64,000 bases of DNA from Hyphomicrobiales bacterium (lineage in GTDB: Bacteria; Pseudomonadota; Alphaproteobacteria; Rhizobiales; Rhizobiaceae). Position 1 is the first letter of the stretch, and each line of letters starts with the position of its first letter. Positions 1-8,429 of this stretch are shown piece by piece. The notes under the pieces are model-generated. The model did not search any database. It was not told the DNA's origin and was given only the letters and a program-made list of their open reading frames with translations. Location: NCBI GenBank assembly GCA_900473805.1, contig UCMS01000002.1, forward strand, positions 1-64,000, read 5' to 3'. The position numbers and the translations under genes are program-made.

Positions 1-324
1 GTGATTTCGAATTCGAGACGCGCCACATATGGCTACGACCAGCGCATCGAAGTGCATGGCTCATTAGGGTCGGCCAGCGCGGAAAACCAGCGGCCGATCT
101 CAATTGAGTTGGCGACTGCAGAAGGCTGCACCCGCCCGCCACTGCACGACTTCTTCATGACCCGCTACACTGAAGCCTACGCCAATGAAATCGCCGGCTT
201 CATTGCCGCCATCAAAAGCGGAGCGTTGATCTCGCCTAGCGGTGAAGATGGCCTGCTTGCACTTCAGCTTGCCGACGCGGCACTGGAAAGTGTCAGGTTA
301 GGGCGTCGAATTGCCGTCGTTTGA
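1..324 (+). CDS. Gfo/Idh/MocA oxidoreductase, inositol 2-dehydrogenase-like, C-terminal part
   Basis: This is the last 107 codons of a gene whose start lies left of the window. The tail carries the substrate-domain pattern of inositol 2-dehydrogenases and relatives: an ATYGYDQRIEVHGS strand, then DFFMTRYTEAYANEI and a closing helix with GEDGLLALQLADAALES. Family members oxidise myo-inositol or a similar cyclitol with NAD in the cytoplasm. The NAD-binding domain is not in view, so the exact substrate cannot be judged. The GTG at position 1 is an internal codon rather than a credible start. No partner gene of inositol breakdown is seen on this side. Confidence 0.8.
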   Translation: MISNSRRATYGYDQRIEVHGSLGSASAENQRPISIELATAEGCTRPPLHDFFMTRYTEAYANEIAGFIAAIKSGALISPSGEDGLLALQLADAALESVRLGRRIAVV

Positions 325-563
325 CAAACGGGCAAACTAAACAAGCTCCTCTCGGGGGACCTCTCTCGTCCGTGCCCAGATAGGATTAGTCTGCGGCCAT
401 CGTGAAACACGGTGGCCACTTGCACTATGACTCAGCCGATGATCAAATTTCGAATTTTCTGGACGATCGATTTTTATAGTAATCAGTTCCAATCCTATAT
501 AGCAGAGACAACGATTGGTGGTTCTAGTTTGAGAAAACGATTATTGATACGGGCGCAACGATT

Positions 564-929
564 GTGTTTTTCACAGCCGTGGCAGCGTTTACAGAGTTCA
601 TCATAGTAGGAATGGAACTACAGAAGGTTCTCGTTGCGAGAGCGATCATGATCCCAGTGATGGTGATCAGCGCGAGGCCCTACGGCTTGTGGCGTGACTG
701 GGTTCTGAACAGGGTCGCTGGTCGTACGAAATTTTCTCGGATCATCGCTGATATAACGGCTTTTTTGGTCTTCCATATACCGTTATATGTCGCTTCACTG
801 ATCGTCGCTGGCGGCAGCCGTAGCGAAATTGCGACCGCTGTCGTCGGTGCAGTCGCAGCGATGCTGGTCATGGGGCGATCTTTTGGGATTTACCTCGATA
901 GCGTCCGCAAGTGGGCGGGCATCTCGTAA
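564..929 (+). CDS. AlaE-like L-alanine exporter family protein, start unclear
   Basis: The 121-residue product resembles AlaE, a small inner-membrane alanine exporter. The shared order is a first membrane helix, an ARAIMIPV segment, RPYGLWRDWV, an IADITAFLVFHIPLYVASL helix, and a last helix with a MGRSFGIYLD motif. The same frame is open leftward to a TAG at 525-527, and the codons from about 540 (IIDTGATIV) also look like the family's N-terminus, yet they hold no ATG, GTG or TTG before GTG 564. The gene may therefore use a poor start, may start at 564 with a shortened first helix, or may be a decaying copy. It stands alone, between the iolG-like end and a parDE pair. Confidence 0.55.
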   Translation: MFFTAVAAFTEFIIVGMELQKVLVARAIMIPVMVISARPYGLWRDWVLNRVAGRTKFSRIIADITAFLVFHIPLYVASLIVAGGSRSEIATAVVGAVAAMLVMGRSFGIYLDSVRKWAGIS

Positions 930-1159
930 CAGAATGCATGTTCTCCACGCCGGTAATGCGGTAGAGCATGCACAAGATCTTCTTGTCAGTTCCATAATTC
1001 AATTTTATGCCTCGTGGCTCAATACTTACCACATGAATCAGAGACCTGCAGATAGATTGACTGTAAGACGACTGCTCTCCGCTGATCTGCAAGTCGACAC
1101 TAAAAGCAGCTATTCCCTTTGTGTTCCGCTCCATTTCGCCTCAGATCGACCTGATTTTA

Positions 1160-1456
1160 TCATTGGCCAAAAAGGAATGCGCCATAGTCCGTTGCGCCGT
1201 GCAGAATGTGGATAATGACCACCTTGGCAGGCTCAACGCGATAGAAGATCAGGTAGTTGCCGTGAACGCGTCGACGGATTCCATGATGTTCATAGCGAGG
1301 AACGAGGGCGAAGCTGTTGGGGTGAGTGATAAGATCTTCACACCGGCTCCGCAGCTCTCGAATGAATGAAAGAGCGCGCCGTGGATTTTGCTCGGCAATG
1401 TAATCGGCGATCTGCTCAAGATCGCCTTCGGCCTCGCTCGTAAACTCAAGGATCAT
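1160..1456 (-). CDS. parE: ParE/RelE-family toxin
   Basis: This 98-residue protein has the ParE/RelE fold pattern: an N-terminal EAEGDLEQIADYIA helix, an RALSFIRELRSRCEDL helix, and the beta strands GIRRRVHGNYLIFYRVE and VVIIHILHGATDY. ParE toxins poison DNA gyrase; RelE relatives cleave mRNA, and the sequence alone does not settle which applies. Its start overlaps the end of the upstream antitoxin gene by four bases (ATGA), the usual arrangement for such pairs. Length is normal for the family and no damage is seen. Expression is presumably repressed by the antitoxin-toxin complex at the antitoxin promoter. Confidence 0.88.
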   Translation of the reverse strand: MILEFTSEAEGDLEQIADYIAEQNPRRALSFIRELRSRCEDLITHPNSFALVPRYEHHGIRRRVHGNYLIFYRVEPAKVVIIHILHGATDYGAFLFGQ

Positions 1457-1719
1457 GCAGAGTTTTCGGCTTTGTCAGCCATTGCAATGTATTTAGCGTC
1501 GAGACGGTCGAACACATCGCTGGCTGACTTAGTCCGACCGCTGTCCGCATCTGAGATGCCGCGCATGATTGAAGCATCCAAAGCGGCGAGTCGCGTTTCA
1601 CGGTCTTGAACCAGTCGCACGCCTTCGCGCAGGACTTCACTTTTCGAGCCGTAGCGCCCTTTGTCCACGAGCTGCTGAATATAGCTTTCGAGCTGCTTTC
1701 CCAGATCAGCGCTGATCAT
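1453..1719 (-). CDS. parD: ParD-family antitoxin
   Basis: This 88-residue protein looks like a type II antitoxin of the ParD/CopG class. It has an N-terminal strand and helix with LGKQLESYIQQLVDKGRYGSKSEVLREGVRLVQD, which is the ribbon-helix-helix DNA-binding part, and a polar tail that would wrap the toxin. The ATG at 1719 is preferred over an upstream in-frame ATG because a GGAG stands six bases before it. It is first in a two-gene unit with the toxin and overlaps it by four bases. Such proteins usually repress their own promoter. Confidence 0.87.
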   Translation of the reverse strand: MISADLGKQLESYIQQLVDKGRYGSKSEVLREGVRLVQDRETRLAALDASIMRGISDADSGRTKSASDVFDRLDAKYIAMADKAENSA

Positions 1720-2092
1720 CCATATCTCCATTGAAGGTAACGGCAATAAGATAGTCGATTTATCAACTATTATCAACTGGTGAGTTCGTTTTCCGGCGTG
1801 CGGCGCTAACCAATTCCACCTGTCCTGATGGACTACCCATAGAGGCTTCGCCTATAGTCATGGTAGGGCGACCCCAGTAGCGTGGAGCTGTCCTAAAAGC
1901 CCGCGGGATGCTGAAAGCTGGGACGGGCAGTGTCCCAGATGGACGCGGAGCTTTGGCGCATACTTCTGCAAAGGGCTGAGCGCCACATCCACCACACTCC
2001 GCTGCCTCCCATACCGCCATATGTAACAAATCCAAAGATGGGGACCGAGACCCATGTCGTCTTCTGGATTGGCGGGGGCGCCCTGGTGCTGC
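1720..2092. other. Non-coding stretch between parD and the aldehyde dehydrogenase gene
   Basis: About 370 bases lie between the parD start and the end of the aldehyde dehydrogenase gene. The open frames here do not resemble any family I recognise. The part near parD is AT-rich (around 1740-1780) and should hold the promoter of the toxin-antitoxin pair. A short imperfect hairpin with a TTC loop sits at about 1839-1857. The segment 1920-2060 could be a relic of an older gene, but I cannot name it. Confidence 0.4.
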
Positions 2093-3517
2093 CTATGGCC
2101 AATGCACCGTCTTGATCTCGAGGAAGTCTTCCAGCCCGAACATGCCGCCTTCGCGCCCATTGCCCGACTGTTTGTAGCCGCCGAATGGGCTGCCATAGCG
2201 ATGGGGCGCATCGTTGATGTGCACCATGCCAGCGCGCAGTCGTTGAGCCACCCGTTCGGCTCGGTCGAGATCACCGGACTGAATATAGGCTGCCAGGCCG
2301 TAATTGGTGTCGTTGGCGATCTCGATCGCCTCTTCCTCTGTGTCGAAGGGAATGATCGCCAGTACCGGTCCAAAGACTTCTTCGCGCGCAATGCGCATCT
2401 GGTTGTTGACGCCGCCAAAGATCGTCGGTCTGACAAAGTAGCCGGTCTCAAAACCTTCCGGCTTGCCAGGTCCTCCGACGATGAGATCTGCTCCTTCGGC
2501 AATTCCGGCGTCTATCAGTGCCAGAACGCGGCCATACTGGATATCGCTGACCAGCGGGCCGATATGGTCGCCGGCTTCTTCGGGATTGCCGACCTTGACC
2601 GCGCTTCCGACACGACGGGCAATGTCGACGGCTTTGTCGTAGACTGAGCGCTGCACCAGAAGCCGGGTCGGGGCATCGCAGGACTGACCGGAATTGTTGA
2701 AGCATTCGAGCACGCTTCCGGTGATGCGTTCCTCAAGATCTGCATCCTCGAAGACGATGTTGGGTGACTTGCCGCCGAGCTCGAGGGTGACGCGCTTGAC
2801 GGTGTCAGCCGCATCCTTGCTGACGGCCGTGCCGGCACGGGTCGAGCCGGTAAAGGACATCATGTCGATGTCGCGGTGCTTGGACAGCGCCGCACCAACA
2901 CTGGCGCCATCGCCATTCACGAGGTTGAAGGTGCCTGCCGGGAAGCCTGCCTCGTGCACCATCTCCGCATAGAGCAGCGCGTTGAGCGGCGTGAATTCCG
3001 ACGGCTTCAGAACACATGTCGAGCCGGTCGCGAGCGCGGGAATGACCTTCAAGGCGATCTGATTGATTGGCCAGTTCCAGGGGGTGATCAGGCCGCAGAC
3101 GCCAATCGGTTCTCTGAGCACGATGTCGCCGTTCGGCAGTTCTTCGCGCAGCTTGATGCGCTTCAGGGCTTCAATGAAACCTTCGAGATGGCCGATACCG
3201 ACATGCGCCTGCTGATCGGTGCTCATGGTGATCGGCGCGCCGAGTTCGAGCGTGATGGTGCGGGCCATCTCGTCGTACCGGCCGGTATAGATCGCAAGCA
3301 GCTTTTCGAGGAGTGCGATGCGTTCGTCGAGGCTGGTGCGGCTATAGCTTGCGAATGCCGTCTTCGCAGCAGCAACCGCGCGGTCGATATCGGCGGCCGT
3401 GCCCAACGAGATCACGGCGATCGGCTGTTCGGTCGCCGGATTGATGACCTCAAGGTCACGCGGCGCAATCGGATCGACCCACTCGCCGTTGATATAGAAC
3501 TTGCGCTTGTCGAGCAT
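2093..3517 (-). CDS. NAD(P)-dependent aldehyde dehydrogenase
   Basis: This 474-residue protein is a full-length aldehyde dehydrogenase, oxidising an aldehyde to its acid with NAD(P). The N-terminal part has PWNWPI near residue 150; the catalytic glutamate lies in LELGGKSPN; the catalytic cysteine in NSGQSCDAPTR; EEVFGPVL and the C-terminal SPFGGYKQSGNGRE are also present. The ATG at 3517 has a GGGAGG five bases ahead. It is the last gene of a leftward operon (importer, MBL hydrolase, this gene) and starts 12 bases after its neighbour. In that setting it probably oxidises an aminoaldehyde or other aldehyde made from the imported compound; this is inference. Confidence 0.93.
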   Translation of the reverse strand: MLDKRKFYINGEWVDPIAPRDLEVINPATEQPIAVISLGTAADIDRAVAAAKTAFASYSRTSLDERIALLEKLLAIYTGRYDEMARTITLELGAPITMSTDQQAHVGIGHLEGFIEALKRIKLREELPNGDIVLREPIGVCGLITPWNWPINQIALKVIPALATGSTCVLKPSEFTPLNALLYAEMVHEAGFPAGTFNLVNGDGASVGAALSKHRDIDMMSFTGSTRAGTAVSKDAADTVKRVTLELGGKSPNIVFEDADLEERITGSVLECFNNSGQSCDAPTRLLVQRSVYDKAVDIARRVGSAVKVGNPEEAGDHIGPLVSDIQYGRVLALIDAGIAEGADLIVGGPGKPEGFETGYFVRPTIFGGVNNQMRIAREEVFGPVLAIIPFDTEEEAIEIANDTNYGLAAYIQSGDLDRAERVAQRLRAGMVHINDAPHRYGSPFGGYKQSGNGREGGMFGLEDFLEIKTVHWP

Positions 3518-3529
3518 GCTTGCCTCCCG

Positions 3530-4267
3530 TCAGAATGTCTTTTGTTTTTGGTCGAGCCAACCGGTGATCAGGTCCCGGTAGCGTTCGCCGCTGAAGCTTG
3601 GAAAATGGCCGCCATGCACCAGCCGCACCTTGAGCCGCAGCAGGCGCTCCATCGATGCATGATAGTCGTTGGCGTTCGAATGGTAGGTGTCCTCGACCAG
3701 CGGGCCGTCGTAGAGAATGTCGCCGGAAAACAGGATCTCGGTTGCCTTCTCATAGAGGGCGATGCCGCCCGGCGAATGGCCGGGTGTGTGGATCACCTCG
3801 AACTGCCGGTCGCCGAGGTCGATCACGTCGCCGTCCTCGAGTAGTCGCGTCGCCGGTGCCCGCTTCACCCCATAACATTTCGAGCAGTAGGGTTCGGGCG
3901 GTAGCGCGTCGAAGATCTCGTCGGTCACGTAAGGATCGGCCAGCGTGTTTTCGCGTGTCGGATCGGCGAGCAGATCCGCCTCTGCCGAATGGACCGCACG
4001 GCATTCGAATTCGTGGTGGCAGCCGATGTGATCGAAATGGGTGTGGCTTGCGACTGCAATCAGTTCACGTTCTGTGACAAGCGGCACCCATTCGCGAAGC
4101 GAAACAACCCCCATGCCGCTGTCAACCAACATGTCCCGATCGCGACCGCGCACATGCCATATGTTGCAGCGATAGAATTCCTGGATATGCGGCTCGCAGA
4201 TATAGGTCACATCGTCGTCGAGACGGCGGACACTATACCAGTCCTCAGGGCGCATGCGCGGTTTCAT
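3530..4267 (-). CDS. MBL-fold metallo-hydrolase
   Basis: This 245-residue protein has the metallo-beta-lactamase fold. The metal site is seen in SHTHFDHIGCHH (HxHxDH), followed by a histidine in HTPGHSPGG, an aspartate in LFSGDILYDGP and a late histidine in VHGGHFPSF. The family covers thioesterases, lactonases, glyoxalase II and others, so the reaction cannot be read from the fold. No signal peptide is seen, so it is cytoplasmic. A start at 4267 fits an AGGAG eight bases upstream. It lies between the importer ATPase gene and the aldehyde dehydrogenase gene, with gaps of 10 and 12 bases, so the three are surely co-transcribed. Confidence 0.9.
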   Translation of the reverse strand: MKPRMRPEDWYSVRRLDDDVTYICEPHIQEFYRCNIWHVRGRDRDMLVDSGMGVVSLREWVPLVTERELIAVASHTHFDHIGCHHEFECRAVHSAEADLLADPTRENTLADPYVTDEIFDALPPEPYCSKCYGVKRAPATRLLEDGDVIDLGDRQFEVIHTPGHSPGGIALYEKATEILFSGDILYDGPLVEDTYHSNANDYHASMERLLRLKVRLVHGGHFPSFSGERYRDLITGWLDQKQKTF

Positions 4268-4277
4268 GGCGTGTCTC

Positions 4278-5363
4278 CTAGGCGTCGACCAGAGCGACGA
4301 TGGTATCTGCCTTGACCGTCAACTCGATTTCATCGCCAGGCTGCGGGTGTGCAGTTTGCGGCAGATGGGCGGTAATCACGATCTCAGAATTGCCCTTGGG
4401 TTGAAGGTGGCATCGGTGGTGCGCTCCGAAGAAGGCGCTGTCGGTGATCCGCGCATGGCCGAGCGCAACCGCTGCGCCCTCCTCGCCGGCGGACCGGAAA
4501 TGTTCGGGACGAATGCACAAGGTGATTTTCTGCTCTGGCGACGGCTCGTCCCCCGTGAAAGCCGAGATGGGGATTATGGCTGAGCCGAGCACCGTTTCCA
4601 CCTGCGCTTCGCCCTCCGCAATCGAGATCACCCGACCGGGCAGGAAGTTAGCCTCGCCCATGAAACCTGCGGCAAACAGCGAGCGCGGCCGCATATAGAT
4701 GTCCGAGGGTCTGCCGACATCTTCGATCCGGCCGTGGTTCATCACCACGATCCGGTCAGCGATCGCCATGGCCTCTTCCTGATCGTGGGTGACATGGATG
4801 AAGGTGGTGCCGACACGCTTCTGGATGGCCTTCAGTTCGTCCTGCATCTGGCGGCGAAGCTTCAGATCCAGCGCGCCCAGCGGCTCATCGAGCAGCAGCA
4901 CATCTGGGTCGACGGCAAGTGCGCGGGCAAGCGCCACGCGCTGACGCTGGCCGCCGGAAAGCTCATGCGGCTTCTTCGATGCCGAGGCCTTGAGCCCCAC
5001 CAGGTCAAGCATGGCGAGCGCCTTTTCATTGCGCTCGGCCTTTCCCATGCCGCGCATACGCAGACCGAAGCCGACATTGTCGATGAGCTTCATGTGCGGA
5101 AACAGCGCATAGTCCTGGAACATGGTCGTGGTGGGCCGTTTTGCCGGCTCAACATGTGTCATATCCTTACCACCGATGGTGATGGTGCCAGCGCTCGCCT
5201 CGATAAACCCTCCAAGGATCGAGAGCAGGGTGGTCTTGCCGCAGCCAGAGGGGCCGAGAAGGACGGTGAACTCGCCGGCGGCTATCTCCAGCGAGACATC
5301 GTCGAGCGCGCGGAAGGCACCGAAGACTTTCGTGGCGTTTCGGATCGAGACGTCTGCGGTCAT
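4278..5363 (-). CDS. Polyamine-type ABC importer ATPase (PotA-like)
   Basis: This 361-residue protein is a PotA/FbpC-type ATPase. It has Walker [10 protein letters not shown] at about residues 37-45, a Q-loop near FQDYALFPH, signature [15 protein letters not shown], Walker [12 protein letters not shown], and a normal H-loop, HVTHDQEEAM. The last 110 residues form the TOBE regulatory domain. It powers uptake through the two permeases encoded just upstream. Its ATG overlaps the end of the PotC-like gene by four bases, and the MBL hydrolase gene follows after ten. The intact H-loop here is a useful contrast to the ATPase at 30194-31267. Confidence 0.93.
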   Translation of the reverse strand: MTADVSIRNATKVFGAFRALDDVSLEIAAGEFTVLLGPSGCGKTTLLSILGGFIEASAGTITIGGKDMTHVEPAKRPTTTMFQDYALFPHMKLIDNVGFGLRMRGMGKAERNEKALAMLDLVGLKASASKKPHELSGGQRQRVALARALAVDPDVLLLDEPLGALDLKLRRQMQDELKAIQKRVGTTFIHVTHDQEEAMAIADRIVVMNHGRIEDVGRPSDIYMRPRSLFAAGFMGEANFLPGRVISIAEGEAQVETVLGSAIIPISAFTGDEPSPEQKITLCIRPEHFRSAGEEGAAVALGHARITDSAFFGAHHRCHLQPKGNSEIVITAHLPQTAHPQPGDEIELTVKADTIVALVDA

Positions 5364-6148
5364 TGGGATTTCCCGGATTTTCTGAAGACGGCGAGTTCCA
5401 GGACGACAAGGAACACAACCGAGATGAGGAAGACGACGCTGCCGATGGCATTGGTCTTCGGATCGAGGCCGGAACGCAGCATGCTCCAGATCTCGACCGG
5501 CAGAGTCACGTCGAAGCGCGAAAGCAGGAAAGCGATAATGAATTCGTCCCAGCTGAAGGTCACCGAGAGGAAGAAGGCGGCAAGGATCGAGGGCATCAGC
5601 ATCGGCGCGGTGACAAGCGTCATGACCTGCCAGTCCCGCGCACCCAGATCGCGAGCGGCGCGTTCGATGTTGACTTGATGGCCGCCCATCGAAGCGTAGA
5701 TGATGGCAAAGCAGAGCGGCAGATTGATCACGACATGGCCTATACCGACGGTCCAGAGCGACAACGTGATGTTGAGCCGGGACAGCAGCGAAAGAAGGCC
5801 AAGTCCGATGATCAGCGTACTGACCGTCATCGGTGCGACGATCAGGGCGCGCTGCAGGCCGGAAGCTGGAAGCGTGTAGCGGGCAAAGGCATAGGCTGCG
5901 AGGAAGCCGAGCAGGCAGGAGATAGCAGACGAGATGATCGCGACGATCAGCGAGTTGAACAGCGCCGACATCAGCTTTTCATCGGCGAAGATCTCGCCAT
6001 ACCACTTCCAGGTCAGGCCATGCAGGGGTGGGACGGGTAGCGTGCCGTCCTGGAAGGAGAAGATCACGAGAACGGCGACCGGCAGGAAGATGAAGACATA
6101 GAGGCCGCCAGCGTAAAGGATGGCAAGTGCCGTGTTCAGGTGCCGCAT
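5360..6148 (-). CDS. Polyamine-type ABC importer permease (PotC-like)
   Basis: This 262-residue membrane protein has six predicted helices and the binding-protein-dependent transport motif near ERAARDLGARDWQVMTLVTAP (EAA loop), which contacts the ATPase. The ATG at 6148 is chosen because a GAGAGGA stands just upstream and the PotB-like gene ends three bases before; an in-frame start further upstream would overlap that gene without a better ribosome site. With the PotB-like partner it forms the transmembrane channel. The order SBP, PotB, PotC, PotA is the usual one for this class. Confidence 0.92.
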   Translation of the reverse strand: MRHLNTALAILYAGGLYVFIFLPVAVLVIFSFQDGTLPVPPLHGLTWKWYGEIFADEKLMSALFNSLIVAIISSAISCLLGFLAAYAFARYTLPASGLQRALIVAPMTVSTLIIGLGLLSLLSRLNITLSLWTVGIGHVVINLPLCFAIIYASMGGHQVNIERAARDLGARDWQVMTLVTAPMLMPSILAAFFLSVTFSWDEFIIAFLLSRFDVTLPVEIWSMLRSGLDPKTNAIGSVVFLISVVFLVVLELAVFRKSGKSQ

Positions 6149-6150
6149 GG

Positions 6151-7014
6151 TTACGTCCTCTCCATCTTCAGCCATCGGGCGCAGGCGAGATAGGCGATCG
6201 TCACGACCACCATCAACACCAGCGAAAGCGCGGCTGCCATCGGGAAATCCGCGCGGCGGCCGAGCTGCAGCATGATCACCTGCGGCAATACGAGCTCATT
6301 GTTGCCGCCGAGGATCTGCGGGGTGATGTAGTCCCCGATGCAAAGAACGAAGGTAAGGAAGGCACCGACCATGATGCCAGGCAGCGTCAGTGGCAGGATC
6401 ACGTGCCAGAAGGTCTGGAAGCCGTTTGCGCCGAGATCGGCTGCCGCGCGGCGGTAGTTCGGCGAGAGCTGAACTAGGTTGGCATAGATCGTCAGGGTCA
6501 GCAGCATGACGAAGAAATGTACGAAGCCGATGACCGTACCGGTACGATTGGCTGACAGCTCGAGTGGTTCGGCAATCAAGCCTGTCCACATCAGGGCCTG
6601 GTTGACGACACCACCTTTCGACAGCACCAGCAGCCAGGAATAGGAGCGCACCACATAGGAGGTCCAGAACGGAAGAATTGCCATGATCAGTGCAAAGCGC
6701 TGCCAGCGGCGTGGCACGCGTTCGGCAATGATCCAGGCCAGCGGATAGGCAAGCAGGATCGAAATGACCGTAACGGTGAGTGTCACTTCGAGCGAGTTGA
6801 AGAGCGCCTTGAGGAGATGCGGTTTGCCGAAGAAGGCTGCGTAGTTGTCGAGCGTCCAGGTGGCGACGATCTCGCGGCCTTCGCGCTTCCAGAAGCTGAT
6901 CGCCGCCATGTAGAGAAATGGCACGAGAAAGAAGGCCATGGTCCAGAGGGCCGCCGGCAGCACAAATCCCCAGGCCTTGCGGCGTTCTCTGCGCTCGAGC
7001 GCGGTGGCGGTCAT
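6151..7014 (-). CDS. Polyamine-type ABC importer permease (PotB-like)
   Basis: This 287-residue permease begins with a short charged segment (ALERRERRKAWGF), then a first helix, and has the EAA loop around YRRAAADLGANGFQTFWHVILP. PotB proteins pair with PotC to form the channel for putrescine, spermidine or related cations. I take the ATG at 7014; an upstream in-frame ATG at 7095 would add 27 residues that do not look like the family. A GGAG lies 11 bases before the chosen start, which is rather far. The gene follows the SBP gene after about 200 bases that hold a stem-loop. Confidence 0.9.
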   Translation of the reverse strand: MTATALERRERRKAWGFVLPAALWTMAFFLVPFLYMAAISFWKREGREIVATWTLDNYAAFFGKPHLLKALFNSLEVTLTVTVISILLAYPLAWIIAERVPRRWQRFALIMAILPFWTSYVVRSYSWLLVLSKGGVVNQALMWTGLIAEPLELSANRTGTVIGFVHFFVMLLTLTIYANLVQLSPNYRRAAADLGANGFQTFWHVILPLTLPGIMVGAFLTFVLCIGDYITPQILGGNNELVLPQVIMLQLGRRADFPMAAALSLVLMVVVTIAYLACARWLKMERT

Positions 7015-7169
7015 CGACGGGATACTCCGTTCATGCGGGGCAATCGGCTCGGCTGTAAGGTTTTCATGAGGGCGCCTGTTCTGTCGACTGCGCACAGATC
7101 GCCATCAGAGCATGCGCCCGCGATGTGGCGCGATGTATGCAATGAACCGACAGCTTAAGGGAAGGCTCA

Positions 7170-7199
7170 GGGCGCGGACGAACATTGCCCGCCGCGCCC
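7170..7199 (-). terminator. Stem-loop between the potD-like and potB-like genes
   Basis: An 8-bp perfect stem (GGGCGCGG at 7170-7177 pairs with CCGCGCCC at 7192-7199) encloses a 14-base loop. It lies 14 bases past the stop of the SBP gene, with no run of T after it. It probably protects or processes the SBP mRNA, or ends part of the transcripts, so that the binding protein is made in excess over the permeases. Confidence 0.6.
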
Positions 7200-7213
7200 A
7201 ATCTCAGCAACGT

Positions 7214-8287
7214 TTACTGCTGCAGCATTTCGGTCCAGACGTCCTGCATGGCCGCGTCGAGATCGGCATTGGCCACCGGATAGAGCTGGGTGTTCTTCAG
7301 GTATTCGGGCTGCTTGTCCCAGCGCAATGCCGTCTTCTGCTGGTCGTTCAGCTGCTCGCCTGCCTTGGCATTTGCCGGCATGCCCCAATAGCAGGACGAG
7401 GTGGCGAGGCGAGCCTGGCCTTCTGGGCTCATGATGTACTGCACGAACTTGATGGCCAGATCCTGCTTGGTCGAATCCTGGAACACGCCGATCGACTGTG
7501 CCCAGCGCAAGGCGCCCTGCTTCGGCACGGTCCAATCGAGGTCCGGCTTCTCGGCCGTGAGACCTGCGGTCACCCATTCGCCGCCGCCGAGGATGATATC
7601 GACTTCGCCGCTGACAAGCGCCGTCTGCGAGGCGACGACATCGCTCACCTGGCGTGCGACTTTCTTCATCTCGAAGAGTTTTTCCTTGATCGCCGGGAGA
7701 TCGGCTTCGGTCAGGTCGGCGGTGTTCTTGCCGATGGCAAGGCCCGTCAGACCGATCATCGGCAGGTAGTAGTCATAAAGCGCAATGCGACCCTTGTACT
7801 TCTCCGACCAGAAGATCGACAGGTCTTCCATGTCCTTCGGATCGACCTTGCTCTTGTCGTAGGAAATCGTGTTGTAGCCGAACTTTTCCGTAACGGCGTA
7901 GATCTTGCCGTCCTTGGTGTTGTTGGCTTCCATGCGGACTTCCGGGAAGATGTCGGCCATCGGCAGCTTGTCGGCCGGAATTTCGGCGAGAAGATCCATT
8001 TCGACGGCGCGCGGCACGTCGACACCGTCGATCACGAAGACGTCCCAGTCGCCCGGGCGCGACTGCTCGACGATCGAGAGACCGGCGCCGGTTCCCTCAT
8101 ATTCCTTGAGATTGACCTTGACGTTATTCGCCTTTTCGAAGGGCTCGATCAGCGCCGGGTCGGTGTGGTCGCACCAGACGAGGGCGTTCAGCTCCTCCTG
8201 GGCGTGAGCCCCGCCGGACAAGGCGGAGATGGCAACGGTCGCAAGAAGCAGGCGGCGGGAGAGCCCGCCCAGTACGGTCTTTTCCAT
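7214..8287 (-). CDS. Polyamine-type ABC importer substrate-binding protein (PotD-like)
   Basis: This 357-residue protein starts with an exported leader (GLSRRLLLATVAISALSGGAHA, residues about 8-29) and continues as a PotD/PotF-type periplasmic receptor: ELNALVWCDHTDPALIEPFEKAN near the mature N-terminus, then VFVIDGVDVPRAVEMDLL and KFGYNTISYDKSKV. It would bind the cargo and deliver it to the two permeases. The ATG at 8287 has GAGGGTG seven bases ahead; upstream in-frame codons would put 32 residues before the leader. It is first in the operon. The promoter region is shared with the divergent tetR-type gene, which probably controls it. The true ligand could be a polyamine, another amine or a small acid. 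Confidence 0.9.
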   Translation of the reverse strand: MEKTVLGGLSRRLLLATVAISALSGGAHAQEELNALVWCDHTDPALIEPFEKANNVKVNLKEYEGTGAGLSIVEQSRPGDWDVFVIDGVDVPRAVEMDLLAEIPADKLPMADIFPEVRMEANNTKDGKIYAVTEKFGYNTISYDKSKVDPKDMEDLSIFWSEKYKGRIALYDYYLPMIGLTGLAIGKNTADLTEADLPAIKEKLFEMKKVARQVSDVVASQTALVSGEVDIILGGGEWVTAGLTAEKPDLDWTVPKQGALRWAQSIGVFQDSTKQDLAIKFVQYIMSPEGQARLATSSCYWGMPANAKAGEQLNDQQKTALRWDKQPEYLKNTQLYPVANADLDAAMQDVWTEMLQQ

Positions 8288-8366
8288 AAGTTCACCCTCT
8301 TGTCGAAGGCCCCGAGCGGACCCTCGCGTTAATCGAAATAGCGCTCGTTTCGGCGCCTTGAGAAAA

Positions 8367-8408
8367 AGATTGAGTGAATTCATTTTTTAAGTCAATCTCA
8401 AATTTGAG
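8367..8408. promoter_or_regulatory. Candidate TetR operator in the potD-like/tetR intergenic region
   Basis: A perfect 12-bp palindrome, CTCAAATTTGAG, lies at 8397-8408, just ahead of the tetR-type gene. Its left part overlaps a longer pair of arms, AGATTGA at 8367-8373 and TCAATCT at 8392-8398. Symmetric sites of this kind in a divergent promoter are what a TetR dimer binds, so this may tie both transcripts to the adjacent regulator. Binding is inferred. Confidence 0.5.
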
Positions 8409-8429
8409 GAGATTCCAACGGAGCTGACC

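Noticed and set aside
1858..2502. Minus-strand open frame of 214 codons overlapping the aldehyde dehydrogenase end
   Set aside because: Mostly a frame shadow of the dehydrogenase gene, Arg/Ser-rich and without start signals.
7112..8332. Plus-strand open frame of about 400 codons over the potD-like gene
   Set aside because: Antisense to the receptor gene, which has a leader, ribosome site and operon context.
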